Assembly: GCF_019504385.1 (NCBI RefSeq) | Contig: NZ_CP080590.1 | Location: forward strand, 124,001-188,000 | Origin: Devosia salina | GTDB lineage: Bacteria > Pseudomonadota > Alphaproteobacteria > Rhizobiales > Devosiaceae | Direction: 5' to 3' | DNA: 64,000 bases | Shown: positions 1 through 8,877 of the stretch, in pieces | Layout of the letters: every line of letters begins with the position of its first letter | Numbering within the stretch: the first letter of the stretch is position 1 | Notes under the pieces: generated by a model | Database searches by the model: none | Told to the model about the DNA's origin: nothing | The model's input: only the letters and a program-made list of their open reading frames with translations | Translations under genes and position numbers: made by a program

Positions 1-712
1 CCGCAATGAAGTGAGAGACCAGGAGGTAGACGATGTTGGCCGGCCGCGGCGGCGCGATGGCGATGAGTTCGGCCCAGCACCCGGCATTGCCATCGTTGAA
101 CATGGTGACGTCGAGGCCTGTGCGCGCCTTGAGTGCCTGGACCGGGTCGTGGTTTCGCCACATCGAGATCTGTTCGTCCGGGGCGCCAAGCAGGTGCAGG
201 CTCTCCGCCAGCGCACAGGGCATCGACAGGCCAAGGTCGAGCAGGCGCCCTTTCTGGGTCGGGGTCAGATCGGACGTGACATCCTTCACCAGGGCGCCGA
301 TGGTCTCGAAAATGGTTTTGGCGTCCGGATAATCGTGCTCTGCATGATGATGCCGCAAGACCCGGGCATGCATGCTCAGCAAGACCACGTCCAGATGGCG
401 CCAGCCGATCTCGACGCCGATAGCCATGCCACCATCTTCGTTGAGCAGGATCGGCGTTGCCGGCTGGCCCCGGCGACCGCGCAGGACCGGACCGCGACTG
501 ATCAGGCCCTGACGCTCCAGGTCGATCAGAATGGCAGAGACCGTCTGCGGCGCCAGGCCGGAAATGCGTGCAATCTCGGCATTGGAGACGCCCGAATTGA
601 ACGCCACAACGGTCAGCACGGTCTTCTCATTGGCGCGCCGGACGCCATCATGGCGCAGCCCGCGGCGACCAGAGTCGAATACGTCCTTCGTCGGTTCACT
701 GGTTTTGTGCAT
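1..712 (-). CDS. ROK-family transcriptional regulator (3' end outside window)
   Basis: Reading the minus strand from the ATG at 712 gives an open frame that runs off the window start (237 codons visible). The N-terminal 90 residues form a winged helix-turn-helix (ANEKTVLTVVAF, then SNAEIARISGLAPQTVSAIL, then LERQGLISRG followed by a GRRGQP wing), as in NagC/XylR-type ROK repressors. The sugar-kinase-like fold then begins (MAIGVEIGWRHLDVVLLS) and NDGNAGCWAE matches the ROK phosphate/sugar-binding region. It lies 73 bp downstream of the alpha-mannosidase on the same strand, so it may be co-transcribed and sense a sugar. The C-terminal half with the Zn/ROK signature is not in the window, so effector and kinase activity cannot be judged. 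Confidence 0.85.
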   Translation of the reverse strand, partial: MHKTSEPTKDVFDSGRRGLRHDGVRRANEKTVLTVVAFNSGVSNAEIARISGLAPQTVSAILIDLERQGLISRGPVLRGRRGQPATPILLNEDGGMAIGVEIGWRHLDVVLLSMHARVLRHHHAEHDYPDAKTIFETIGALVKDVTSDLTPTQKGRLLDLGLSMPCALAESLHLLGAPDEQISMWRNHDPVQALKARTGLDVTMFNDGNAGCWAELIAIAPPRPANIVYLLVSHFIA

Positions 713-785
713 GGCCAAGCGCCCTGGCCTGCCGCACCAGTGGCGGGCGCAGGCGGATGAAAATGATTTGGTTCTTATCGCCGGG

Positions 786-3700
786 TCAGAAGGTGACCAG
801 CAGCGTGGCAATCTCGAATGGCCGCAAAGACAACACCACAGCGTCGCCGTCAAGCGTCAGCGGCGCCTCTGCGTTCTCCTCCATCAGATTGACCTTCCGC
901 ACCGACTTGGGTGGCAGTCCGAAGCGCAAGGTGGTTTCGGCGCGGCGATTGGAATGCTCGAATACCCTCAGGACCAGCGCATCGGAGCGCTCGGCCTTCT
1001 TGACGGTCTCGATGCTGACATTGTCGACGTCCACGGCCGCGAGGCTGAAATGGGCAAGCTCTCCAGCCGTCGCCTCGCTGCGACGGGGGCTGCCGACCAC
1101 CGCAACCGGATTGTTGAAACGCTCGGCAGCGCGATGCACCGCATGGAGATCGCCCAGACCGGCATGCACCAGCAGTCCGTACCTTAGGCGGTGCTCGCCG
1201 CGATCGGCCTCCGGGCTGGGATAGCTTGGGCCGCGCACCAGCGTCAGCCGCACTTTTTGCTCATGGGCGTCGTAGCCATATTTGCAGTCGTTGATGAGCG
1301 CCACGCCGAAATCGGCCTCGCTCATGTCGACCCAGCGATGCATCGAGGCCTCGAACCGGGCCCGGTCCCAACTCGTGTTGCGATGGGTGGGGCGCGTGAC
1401 GTGGCCGAACTGGATTTCCGACCTTATGTCCGAAGCATTGAGGTCGAAGTCGAATTCGGCCTTCAGCACCTGAGCCCGCTCCTGCCAGTCAATAAAGGTG
1501 TCGAACTCCACCTGACGCGCGCCTTCGGCCAGGGAGATCACCTGCACGACACGCGATGCGCCATATCGACGTTCGACCCGGATCGCCGCGCGATGCGGGC
1601 CTTCCTCGACCACCGAGATGTCCGTGACGTCATCGAGCGCCCAGAACTGCTCTTCGAAATAGGCGTCGATGTCCCACGCATCATAGTCCATGGGCTTGTC
1701 TTCATAGGCGACAAGCCGGTTTGCGGCCTGGCCCGGCCGAAGCACCTCGCGGCCCGACGATTTGTCGAGCACCGAGACGACATGCCCGTTCTCATTAAGG
1801 CTGAGACGCAACAGGGCATTTTCAAGATGGTTCCTCGAGACCGACAGGGTCGACGTCACAGCCGATCCTGCCGTCACGATCTCTGCATCCGCCCAGCCGA
1901 GCGAGGGCAGGTCGGTTACCGGCGAGGCCAGCTCCGTGCTGCCATCGGCGCGCACCAGCCGCTGCAACGGCGCGATGCGGTCGCCCATGCGCAGCGCCCC
2001 GTCCGCGATGTCGGGCGCATCGTCCAGCCGGACAAGGTCACCGCGCGTCTGTGAAGTGAAGTTGAAAAGCCGGATTGTCCCGTCCGCCAGGGGCAGCAAT
2101 GACCGCGCTGCGGCCTGCCAGGGGCCATTGGGCGAAGCATGCGATGAGAAAATGCGATCATAGTCCGCGTCGCTGTCGACATAGACTTCCGGGATGGAGG
2201 TTCCGGGGAGGATATCGTGGAACTGGTTGATCAGCACCAGTTCCCAGAACTCCGCCAGCGTCTCGGTGGGATAGGGCATACCCGCTTGCACCTGGGCGAG
2301 CGAGCCAAGCAGTTCGAGCTCGCGCAGCCGACGTTCGGCCAACCGGTTCTTGGCCTTGTTCTTGGCCCAGGTGGTCAGCGTTCCGCGGTGATATTGCAGG
2401 TAAAGCTCGCCGTTCCAGGTGGGAAAGCGCCCAGGATCCGCGTCCATGCGCTGGCCCAGCCGGTCGAGGAACGGCACGATGCCCTCGAGCTTCACTTTCG
2501 GCGCCCCGGGAATGCCGCGTTCGAGCCGGGTCCCGCGCGCAATCATCGCCCGCGTCGGGCCACCGCCGCCATCACCGTAGCCATAGGACATCACCACTTC
2601 CGAATTGGCCCGTTTCGGTTCGTAGCGCTTCCAGGCCCCCATGGTCTCACTGACCGACAGGTCGCCATTATAGGTCGTGAAAATGGCGTCGCTTTCGTAG
2701 TTCTGCGCCGTGATCAACTGTGCCTTGGTGACGCTGCCGTCGATACCGCGCCAGAAGAAGGTGTCATAGGGGTGCCGGTCGGTGTCGTTCCAGCTCAGCT
2801 TGGAGGTGACAAAATAGTCGAGCCCGGACTTGGCCATGATTTGCGGCAAATTGGCGGAATAGCCGAACGTGTCGGGCAGCCACACGGTACGGGGCGTGAC
2901 CCCGAAATGCTCCTGATGAAAGCGCCGGCCGCGCATGATCTGGCGGACGAGGCTCTCCCCCGAGGCGATATTGACGTCCGGCTCCACCCACATGGCGCCT
3001 TCGATCTCGAACTGTCCCGATTTCACCCGTTCCAACAACCGTTCCCAGAGCTCGGGATAGTCCTGGCGCAGGAAATCGAACAACACCGACTGGTTGTACA
3101 TGAAGATGAACTGCGGGAATTCCTCCATCAGCCGGAGCACAGTGGCGAAGCTGCGCGCGGTCTTGTCGCGCGTGTGGATGACCCGCCACAGCCAGCCGAC
3201 ATCGAGATGGGTGGAGCCGACGGCGGTGACTTGCGGCTGCACCTCGGTATCGGTCAGCGCATAAATCTGCGCGGCAATGGCCTCGGCCTCCGGCAGCGAC
3301 GCCAGAAGCGCCTCGGTGTGATGGCCACGCCGGTCCAGCGCCCTTAGGGCCTGCTCCACGAGATCGAGAATGGCGTGGCGCCGCGCATCGTTCTGGTGCA
3401 GGCGCACGGCCACCTCAAGCGGGGTCATCAGGTCGTAGTAGAGGTTCTCGATCCGCGGATCACGGGTGAAGAAATCCACCCCAAATCCAACGAGCGGTCG
3501 GTCGAAGAAGGTGAAGGCATCGACCATCACCAGATGCCTGTTGCCGGGAATCGCCTCGGTTTCGATGACCAGTTCGGTGTGGTTGCCATCCAGGCCCTGG
3601 GCAATGCGTCCGTCCAGATAGATCAGGCATTGTGGATCGGTCGTGCCGGGGCGGTCCTGCCATTGGCTTGAGAAGCGCATGACAAAGGTCTTTCCACGGG

Positions 3701-3980
3701 CCGCCTCGGGTACCTCCACCTCGGCGGCAAACCAGCTGTGGTCCTGCTTTCTCGCCCAAACCGAATGCCCGTCGAAGCGTTCCCAACTCTTCCAGTCGGC
3801 GCCGATCGCGTCCTGCGCGCTCAGGCTCTCCCGCGCAATCCGCCAGCCGAAGGGGACATCGGCGATGGGCGTCCGGATCTTGCTCTCGAGATCGGCACAC
3901 AGCCGGAACAGCTTGCCTTCCCGCTTGGTATCATCGACGCCGAGCGCCAGGCGGGTGCTGAGGGGGTTCGAATAGGCCAT
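786..3980 (-). CDS. Alpha-mannosidase, glycoside hydrolase family 38
   Basis: A 1064-residue GH38 retaining alpha-mannosidase that would hydrolyse alpha-mannosides; no signal peptide is visible, so it is probably cytoplasmic. After an N-terminal domain (about 1-245), the catalytic domain opens with VGSTHLDVGWLWRV (metal ligands His258 and Asp260). The nucleophile Asp370 lies in VWLPDTFGYS. The length fits bacterial family members of about 1000-1050 aa with C-terminal beta domains. The ATG at 3980 faces the LacI-type regulator gene across a 150 bp gap that holds a palindromic operator, so repression by that regulator is a simple inference. The downstream neighbour on the same strand is a ROK regulator. 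The natural substrate (free oligomannosides, mannosylglycerate or glycan fragments) cannot be told from sequence. Confidence 0.93.
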   Translation of the reverse strand: MAYSNPLSTRLALGVDDTKREGKLFRLCADLESKIRTPIADVPFGWRIARESLSAQDAIGADWKSWERFDGHSVWARKQDHSWFAAEVEVPEAARGKTFVMRFSSQWQDRPGTTDPQCLIYLDGRIAQGLDGNHTELVIETEAIPGNRHLVMVDAFTFFDRPLVGFGVDFFTRDPRIENLYYDLMTPLEVAVRLHQNDARRHAILDLVEQALRALDRRGHHTEALLASLPEAEAIAAQIYALTDTEVQPQVTAVGSTHLDVGWLWRVIHTRDKTARSFATVLRLMEEFPQFIFMYNQSVLFDFLRQDYPELWERLLERVKSGQFEIEGAMWVEPDVNIASGESLVRQIMRGRRFHQEHFGVTPRTVWLPDTFGYSANLPQIMAKSGLDYFVTSKLSWNDTDRHPYDTFFWRGIDGSVTKAQLITAQNYESDAIFTTYNGDLSVSETMGAWKRYEPKRANSEVVMSYGYGDGGGGPTRAMIARGTRLERGIPGAPKVKLEGIVPFLDRLGQRMDADPGRFPTWNGELYLQYHRGTLTTWAKNKAKNRLAERRLRELELLGSLAQVQAGMPYPTETLAEFWELVLINQFHDILPGTSIPEVYVDSDADYDRIFSSHASPNGPWQAAARSLLPLADGTIRLFNFTSQTRGDLVRLDDAPDIADGALRMGDRIAPLQRLVRADGSTELASPVTDLPSLGWADAEIVTAGSAVTSTLSVSRNHLENALLRLSLNENGHVVSVLDKSSGREVLRPGQAANRLVAYEDKPMDYDAWDIDAYFEEQFWALDDVTDISVVEEGPHRAAIRVERRYGASRVVQVISLAEGARQVEFDTFIDWQERAQVLKAEFDFDLNASDIRSEIQFGHVTRPTHRNTSWDRARFEASMHRWVDMSEADFGVALINDCKYGYDAHEQKVRLTLVRGPSYPSPEADRGEHRLRYGLLVHAGLGDLHAVHRAAERFNNPVAVVGSPRRSEATAGELAHFSLAAVDVDNVSIETVKKAERSDALVLRVFEHSNRRAETTLRFGLPPKSVRKVNLMEENAEAPLTLDGDAVVLSLRPFEIATLLVTF

Positions 3981-4040
3981 GCCGTGTCATCCTGGAATGG
4001 GCTCGGGCGAGCCGGTCAATGGCCAAGCTAGTGGGGTTCC

Positions 4041-4067
4041 TGCAACGTTGCAATAGATCGTTGCAAT
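4041..4067. promoter_or_regulatory. Probable LacI-family operator between mannosidase and regulator
   Basis: TGCAACGTTGCA (4041-4052) is a perfect 12-bp palindrome with the central CG typical of LacI-family operators. The 9-mer CGTTGCAAT occurs twice in direct orientation (4046-4054 and 4059-4067), 13 bp apart, giving a second half-site. It lies in the divergent gap between the GH38 gene and the LacI regulator, the usual place for autoregulation plus target control. Confidence 0.6.
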
Positions 4068-4130
4068 CCCGTCAATTTCGCCTGTTGCGAGCCCTGCGCT
4101 TCACGCTACAAGGGGGCATGGAGCAAGCGC

Positions 4131-5159
4131 ATGCAGGATCGTGACGACCCGCCGGGGCGGCCAACGCTCAGGACGATTGCCGAGATGACCGGCCTGAGCC
4201 TGTCGACCGTGTCCCTGTCCTTGCGCGGGGGCGCCTCCCTCAAGCAGGAAACCCGTGATCGCGTGGCCGAGGCGGCGCGGCGTGTCGGCTATGTGCCGGA
4301 CCGGGCCGGCGTCCGCCTGCGCACCGGCAAGACCAATGTCATCACGCTGGTGCTGCATGGCGGTGACGATTCCATCGACTTTGCCCGCCAGATGATCCAG
4401 GGCATTGGCAAGGCCCTTGCCGGCACGCAATACCACCTCAATGTAACGCCCGAATTCGGTGCCGACGGGGGCGTCGAAGCCGTGCGATACATTCTGGACA
4501 GCCGTGCCGCCGACGGCATCATCATCACCCACACCACGCCCGACGATCCACGCATTGAGGCGCTGGTGGCCGCGGATTTCCCCTTTGTCAGCCATGGGCG
4601 GACGGCCTTTCCTGCCCCCCACGCCTTCCATGACTTTCATTCGGAAGTCTTTGCCCGCCAGGCGCTGGATCGCCTGGCCGACAAGGGCTGCCGACGTGTC
4701 ATGCTGTTCATCGGCAATCATCGCATCACCAATTTTGCCAATATCGCCACAGCCTTCCGGAACGCTGCCGCCCGGCGGGGCGTCGCGGCGGAAGTGCTCG
4801 AGGTGGGCGAAACCCGCTCGGCCCCCCACCAGGTGCGAGCGCTCGGAACCCAGCTGGCCAATCGACCCGACCGCCCCGACGGGATCATCACCGACAACGA
4901 GATCCGCACCATTGCCCTGCTCGCGGGCATGCAGGCTGCGGGCGTCACCCCGGGGCGTGGGGTGGAACTGATCTACAAGCAGACCTCGGGAATCTTGCCC
5001 ACCTTCTTCCCCGATCTCGATTCCATCGAGGAAGACGTTACCGCTTCGGGCGTCGAACTGACTCGACTGCTTCTGCGCCGCATCGAGGGCGAAGCCCCCG
5101 AAAAGCTGCAGACGTTGGCCGAACCTGTCCTGCACTGGCGCAGCGGCACGCCGGGCTGA
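4131..5159 (+). CDS. LacI-family transcriptional regulator
   Basis: A 342-aa LacI/GalR regulator. Residues 8-60 carry the HTH and hinge helix (TIAEMTGLSLSTVSLSLRGG, then ETRDRVAEAARRVGYVPD). A periplasmic-binding-protein-like effector domain follows, with the family's DGIIITH strand near residue 145 and DGIITDNEIRT near residue 248. The start has GGAG 7 bp upstream. It is divergent from the GH38 mannosidase and convergent, 3 bp apart, with the aldo/keto reductase. It probably represses the mannosidase and itself through the palindrome at 4041. The inducer is probably a mannose-related sugar, which is inference from the neighbour only. Confidence 0.9.
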   Translation: MQDRDDPPGRPTLRTIAEMTGLSLSTVSLSLRGGASLKQETRDRVAEAARRVGYVPDRAGVRLRTGKTNVITLVLHGGDDSIDFARQMIQGIGKALAGTQYHLNVTPEFGADGGVEAVRYILDSRAADGIIITHTTPDDPRIEALVAADFPFVSHGRTAFPAPHAFHDFHSEVFARQALDRLADKGCRRVMLFIGNHRITNFANIATAFRNAAARRGVAAEVLEVGETRSAPHQVRALGTQLANRPDRPDGIITDNEIRTIALLAGMQAAGVTPGRGVELIYKQTSGILPTFFPDLDSIEEDVTASGVELTRLLLRRIEGEAPEKLQTLAEPVLHWRSGTPG

Positions 5160-5162
5160 GTG

Positions 5163-6101
5163 CTACTTGCCGCTCTCGGTGAGCAGCTTCTCCGCCTCTT
5201 CTCCAAGCGTCAGCCGCACCCCCCGAGCCAGGCCCTTGACCTGTTCCACCGAGGTCGCCGAGGCGATCGGCGCACTGACACCCTTCTGGGCCACCAGCCA
5301 GGCCAGCGCGACCTCGGCCGGTGTCGCATCCATTTCGGCGGCAACCTGATCGAGCGCCCCGAGAATGCTCAATCCCCTGGCATTGAGATATTGTCCGGCG
5401 CCGCCACCGCGCGGCGACTGGCCGAGATCATCCTGGCTGCGATATTTGCCGGTCAGGAACCCCGAGGCCAGGCTGTAATAGACGATCGAGCCGACCTCAT
5501 TGCCGATCAGATAGGGGCGGAGGGCATCGAATTCGGCCCGGTCATAGAGATTGTAGCGGGGCTGGGTGACCTCGTAGCGCTGCAGTGACTTGACGATGGC
5601 GGTCTGCTGGGCCTCCGCCATCATCTGGGCGCTGTAGTTCGAGGCCCCGATGGTCCGCACCTTGCCCGCGCGGATCAGCACGTCATAGGCCTCCAGCGTC
5701 TCTTCATGGCTGGCCTCGGCATCGGGCCAATGGCTGAAATAGAGGTCGACATAGTCGGTCTGCAGCCGGGAGAGCGAAGCCTCGATACTGGACTTTATGG
5801 CCTCGGCCTTGAGGCCGCCCGGCTTCTTGCCCGAATTGACCTTTGTGAAGATGTGCACCTTGTCGCGATTGCCGCGCGCCTTGAGCCACTTGCCGATAAT
5901 GGTCTCGCTCATCCCCGGCGGATTGCCGGCCACCCAGTTGGGATAGCCTTCGGCCGTATCGATGGCGGAAAAGCCCGCCTCGACATAGGCGTCGAGAATG
6001 TCGAAGCCGCGCGCTTCGTCCACCGTCCAGCCGAAGACATTGCCGCCCAGCACCAGGGGTTCGATCACCAGTTCGCTACGGCCAAGGGGGCGACGATTCA
6101 T
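5163..6101 (-). CDS. Aldo/keto reductase
   Basis: A 312-aa NADPH-dependent oxidoreductase with the TIM-barrel aldo/keto reductase fold. The catalytic tetrad is recognisable: Asp and Tyr in DTAEGYPNW, Lys in HIFTKVNSG and His in YFSHWPD. Sequence style (PLVLGGNVFGWTVDEA near the N-terminus, SPIASATSVEQV near the end) resembles the YajO/Tas-like class acting on sugar-like or quinone aldehydes. The ATG overlaps the stop codon of the upstream exported-protein gene by 4 bp (ATGA), so the two are translationally coupled. It converges with the LacI gene with only 3 bp between stops. The substrate is unknown. Confidence 0.9.
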   Translation of the reverse strand: MNRRPLGRSELVIEPLVLGGNVFGWTVDEARGFDILDAYVEAGFSAIDTAEGYPNWVAGNPPGMSETIIGKWLKARGNRDKVHIFTKVNSGKKPGGLKAEAIKSSIEASLSRLQTDYVDLYFSHWPDAEASHEETLEAYDVLIRAGKVRTIGASNYSAQMMAEAQQTAIVKSLQRYEVTQPRYNLYDRAEFDALRPYLIGNEVGSIVYYSLASGFLTGKYRSQDDLGQSPRGGGAGQYLNARGLSILGALDQVAAEMDATPAEVALAWLVAQKGVSAPIASATSVEQVKGLARGVRLTLGEEAEKLLTESGK

Positions 6102-6637
6102 TGCATTTCTCCATTCTTTGTCTCAGGCCCAACGTCCGGATCACCATTTCGTTCGGCAGGCGGGGTGCGCGGCGCGCACCAGTAGAGGGCCTCTTCGATG
6201 GCCCGGAACGAGCCCGTAAGGTCAATGTAGGCAAAGCCGCTGCCCGTGTCCGCCATATGCCTGAGATAGGCAAAGGTGCCATGCCGCAGCCCGTCCAGCA
6301 GCCAGCCATCGGCATCGTCGACCCGTCCGTGATAAGGAGCCGCGTCGGGCAGCACTTCGACCTGGCGGGTCTCGCGATCCAGTGTCATCTCCCAGGCGCC
6401 CAGTCCGCCCTGAGGCCGGCTGGTATAGAGGTGCACGCCGGTCGTGAAGTCGTCCTCGCACCGCACCACCAGGCAGGTGAAAGTCTCTGCATCCGATCCG
6501 CGCGCGCAGCCCATGCTGGCCCGGTCACCCTCCCCGGGCTGGGGCGAATAATGCCAGCCCACCTGCTGCCCGGCGACCGGCATGCCACTCAGCAGGAGGG
6601 CGGAAGCGATCAGCGCTGCGGTTCGATGAGGTCCCAT
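6098..6637 (-). CDS. Small exported protein of unknown function
   Basis: A 179-aa protein not recognised as a named family. A Sec signal peptide is clear (AALIASALLLSGMPVAGQQ, cleavage likely after AGQ). The mature part has four cysteines that could form two disulfides (SMGCARG, FTCLVVRCEDD, YWCAPR), and an FTTGVHLYTSRPQGG stretch that looks like a beta-rich module. It overlaps the VOC gene upstream by 28 bp and the aldo/keto reductase downstream by 4 bp, so the three minus-strand genes form a tight unit. The start could lie a few codons later; ATG at 6637 is used because it keeps the full signal peptide. Confidence 0.7.
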   Translation of the reverse strand: MGPHRTAALIASALLLSGMPVAGQQVGWHYSPQPGEGDRASMGCARGSDAETFTCLVVRCEDDFTTGVHLYTSRPQGGLGAWEMTLDRETRQVEVLPDAAPYHGRVDDADGWLLDGLRHGTFAYLRHMADTGSGFAYIDLTGSFRAIEEALYWCAPRTPPAERNGDPDVGPETKNGEMQ

Positions 6638-7002
6638 TTGTTCCCGTAGAGATCGGCGAAGACGGCGACCGTGCCATAGGGTTCGTGTCGCGGTGCTTCC
6701 AGGAACCGGATCCCGTTGGCCTGCATGCGCGCATGGTCGCGGGCAAAGTCGTCGGTTTCGAGAAACAGCATGACCCGGCCGCCGGCCTGCCGGCCGACCA
6801 CCGCTTCCTGCTCCGGCCCATCGGCCCGCGCCAACAGCAGGCGTGCGCCTGCCGCGCCCGGTGGGCTCATGAGCACCCAGCGCTTTTTCGGCGCCAGCGG
6901 CGTGTCCTCGATGAGCCGGAAGCCCACCTTGTCCCGATAGAAGGCGATGGCCTCGTCATAGTCCGAGACGACAAGCGCAATGGTGGCGATGGCCTGGTTC
7001 AT
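6610..7002 (-). CDS. VOC superfamily protein (glyoxalase/bleomycin-resistance fold)
   Basis: A 130-aa single VOC module. It begins IATIALVVSDYDEAIAFYRDKVGF, the standard first beta-alpha-beta unit, and ends with VAVFADLYGNKWDLIEP, which carries the terminal Asp/Glu metal-ligand region of the family. The start is set at the ATG at 7002 because the frame upstream (to 7083) lacks family similarity. It is the first gene of a three-gene minus-strand unit and lies divergent from the dipeptide ABC operon. VOC proteins of this type are often annotated as glyoxalases, but substrate specificity cannot be assigned. Confidence 0.85.
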   Translation of the reverse strand: MNQAIATIALVVSDYDEAIAFYRDKVGFRLIEDTPLAPKKRWVLMSPPGAAGARLLLARADGPEQEAVVGRQAGGRVMLFLETDDFARDHARMQANGIRFLEAPRHEPYGTVAVFADLYGNKWDLIEPQR

Positions 7003-7115
7003 GCGCCATGTGTGGTGCGGTCCCCCTGACGGGTCAAGGGGGAGCAGGAGAGCGGCCGAACGCTTCTTCCCCAATCCGTCCAATTCTGTGGATTGGGCTT
7101 TTGGCCGTCATATGA

Positions 7116-7131
7116 TTGACCAAATGGTCAA
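7116..7131. promoter_or_regulatory. Palindromic operator candidate upstream of ABC operon
   Basis: TTGACC-AAAT-GGTCAA is a perfect 6-4-6 inverted repeat located 100 bp before the binding-protein start. The half-site TGACC/GGTCA with a short spacer is in the style of FCD-type GntR operators. No GntR gene lies in this neighbourhood, so the cognate regulator would be encoded elsewhere. Confidence 0.4.
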
Positions 7132-7230
7132 CTCTCCCCATTGCGCTCCCTCAATTTCTAGGCTTTGGTAGCATCCAAGCCTCGGCAGGCAAGCCGGGTG
7201 CGCAAAAAAATGTCTCGGGAGACACAAATC

Positions 7231-8826
7231 ATGAAATTGATGAAAACCCTCATGGCGGCGACCGCCATGCTGGCCTTGGCCGCTGGTGCAGCGCAGGCCA
7301 AGACCCTTGTCTATTGCTCGGAAGGCTCGCCCGAAGGCTTCGACCCGGCGCCCTATACCGCCGGCACCACCTTCGACGCCTCCAGCCGTCCGATCTACAA
7401 TCGCCTGGTGCAGTTCACCAAGGGCGCCTCGACCACCGAGCCCGGCCTGGCCGAGAGCTATGACGTGTCCGACGATGGCCTGGAATACACCTTCCACCTG
7501 CGTCAGGGCGTCAAGTTCCACACCACCGAATATTTCACCCCGACCCGCGACTTCAACGCCGACGACGTGCTGTTCTCGTTCGAGCGCCAGTTGAAGGATG
7601 ATCACCCCTGGCATGCCTATTCGGCCGGCATCACCTGGGAATATTTCAACTCCATGTCGATGGGCGAACTGATCAAGTCGATCGAAAAGGTCGATGACTA
7701 CACCGTCAAGTTCACCCTCACCCGTCCCGAAGCGCCCTTCATTGCCAACCTGGCGATGGACTTTGCCTCGATCCTGTCGGCTGAATATGCCGCCCAGCTC
7801 GAAGCTTCGGGCACCATGGATATGCTGAACCAACAGCCGATCGGCACCGGCCCGTTCCAGTTCGTCAACTACCAGCAGGACGCGGCCATTCGCTACGCCT
7901 CGTTCGATGACTACTGGGGTGGCGTGCAGCCGATCGACGACCTGGTCTTTGCCATCACCACCGATCCGGCGGTGCGTCTGCAGAAGCTGCAGGCCGGCGA
8001 ATGCCACATCATGCCCTATCCGAACCCGGCCGACCTTGAAGTCATCAAGGCCGATCCGAACCTGATGATGATGGAGCAGGAAGGCCTCAACGTCGGCTAC
8101 CTGGCCTACAATACCCAGCAGGCGCCTTTCGATGATGCCCGCGTCCGCAAGGCGCTGAACATGGCCATCGACAAGCAGGCCATCATCGACGCGGTCTTCG
8201 AGGGCAATGCCCAGATCGCCAAGAACCCGATCCCGCCCACCATGTGGTCCTATAACGACGCGGTCGAAGACGATGCCTATGATCCGGAAGCCGCCAAGGC
8301 GCTTCTGGCCGAGGCCGGCGTCGAGAACCTCTCGATGAAGGTCTGGGCAATGCCGGTGTCGCGTCCCTACAACCCCGACGCCCGCCGCATGGCCGAACTC
8401 ATCCAGGCCGACTTCGCCGAAGTGGGCGTGAATGTCGAGATCGTCTCGATGGAATGGGCCGAGTACCTGGCTCAGTCCTCCGCCGTGGACCGTGATGGTG
8501 CCGTGCTGCTCGGCTGGACCGGCGACAATGGCGACCCGGACAACTTCCTGGCCGTTCTGCTCGGCTGCGATGCTGTCGGCAGCGCCAACCGCGCCCAGTG
8601 GTGCAATGAGGAATTCGACTCCCTCATCCAGCAGGCCAAGGTCATCTCCGACCAAGCCGAACGCGCCAAGCTCTATGAAGAGGCTCAGGTCGTGTTCAAG
8701 CGCGAAGCCCCCTGGGCGACCATTGCGCACTCGCTGGTCTTCATGCCGATGAGCACGAAGGTCACCGGCTACGTCATGGACCCCAAGGGCACGCACGCCT
8801 TCGACGGCGTCGATATCGCCGAGTAA
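7231..8826 (+). CDS. ABC transporter periplasmic substrate-binding protein, dipeptide/DppA type
   Basis: A 531-aa family-5 (SBP_bac_5) extracellular solute-binding protein. The N-terminus is a Sec signal peptide (MKLMKTLMAATAMLALAAG, ending AQA). The mature chain starts KTLVYCSEGSPEGFDP and carries the family signatures EPGLAESYDVSDDGLEYTF and GTGPFQFVNY. The ATG at 7231 was chosen because it starts a signal peptide and has GGGAG upstream; a longer in-frame start at 7165 would add a non-signal tail. It heads the five-gene transporter operon. DppA-type proteins bind dipeptides, but relatives bind heme precursors, sugars or other oligomers, so the ligand is uncertain. Confidence 0.92.
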   Translation: MKLMKTLMAATAMLALAAGAAQAKTLVYCSEGSPEGFDPAPYTAGTTFDASSRPIYNRLVQFTKGASTTEPGLAESYDVSDDGLEYTFHLRQGVKFHTTEYFTPTRDFNADDVLFSFERQLKDDHPWHAYSAGITWEYFNSMSMGELIKSIEKVDDYTVKFTLTRPEAPFIANLAMDFASILSAEYAAQLEASGTMDMLNQQPIGTGPFQFVNYQQDAAIRYASFDDYWGGVQPIDDLVFAITTDPAVRLQKLQAGECHIMPYPNPADLEVIKADPNLMMMEQEGLNVGYLAYNTQQAPFDDARVRKALNMAIDKQAIIDAVFEGNAQIAKNPIPPTMWSYNDAVEDDAYDPEAAKALLAEAGVENLSMKVWAMPVSRPYNPDARRMAELIQADFAEVGVNVEIVSMEWAEYLAQSSAVDRDGAVLLGWTGDNGDPDNFLAVLLGCDAVGSANRAQWCNEEFDSLIQQAKVISDQAERAKLYEEAQVVFKREAPWATIAHSLVFMPMSTKVTGYVMDPKGTHAFDGVDIAE

Positions 8827-8837
8827 CGGGACTAAGA

Positions 8838-8862
8838 CCGGGGGCGGCGCTGCTGCCCCCGG
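8838..8862 (+). terminator. Intercistronic hairpin after the binding-protein gene
   Basis: CCGGGGGC (8838-8845), a 9-nt loop and GCCCCCGG (8855-8862) form an 8-bp GC-only stem 11 bp after the dppA-type stop. There is no T-run, so it is more likely an mRNA-stabilising or partial attenuation hairpin that raises binding protein over permease, a common arrangement in ABC operons. Confidence 0.5.
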
Positions 8863-8877
8863 CATCCCTGATAAGAC

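Noticed and set aside
11..760. Plus-strand open frame of 249 codons at the window start
   Set aside because: It is the antisense of a minus-strand ROK regulator that runs off the window edge. The plus-strand translation is a Gly/Arg/Gln/His mixture without any domain, while the minus strand shows a clear HTH and ROK fold.
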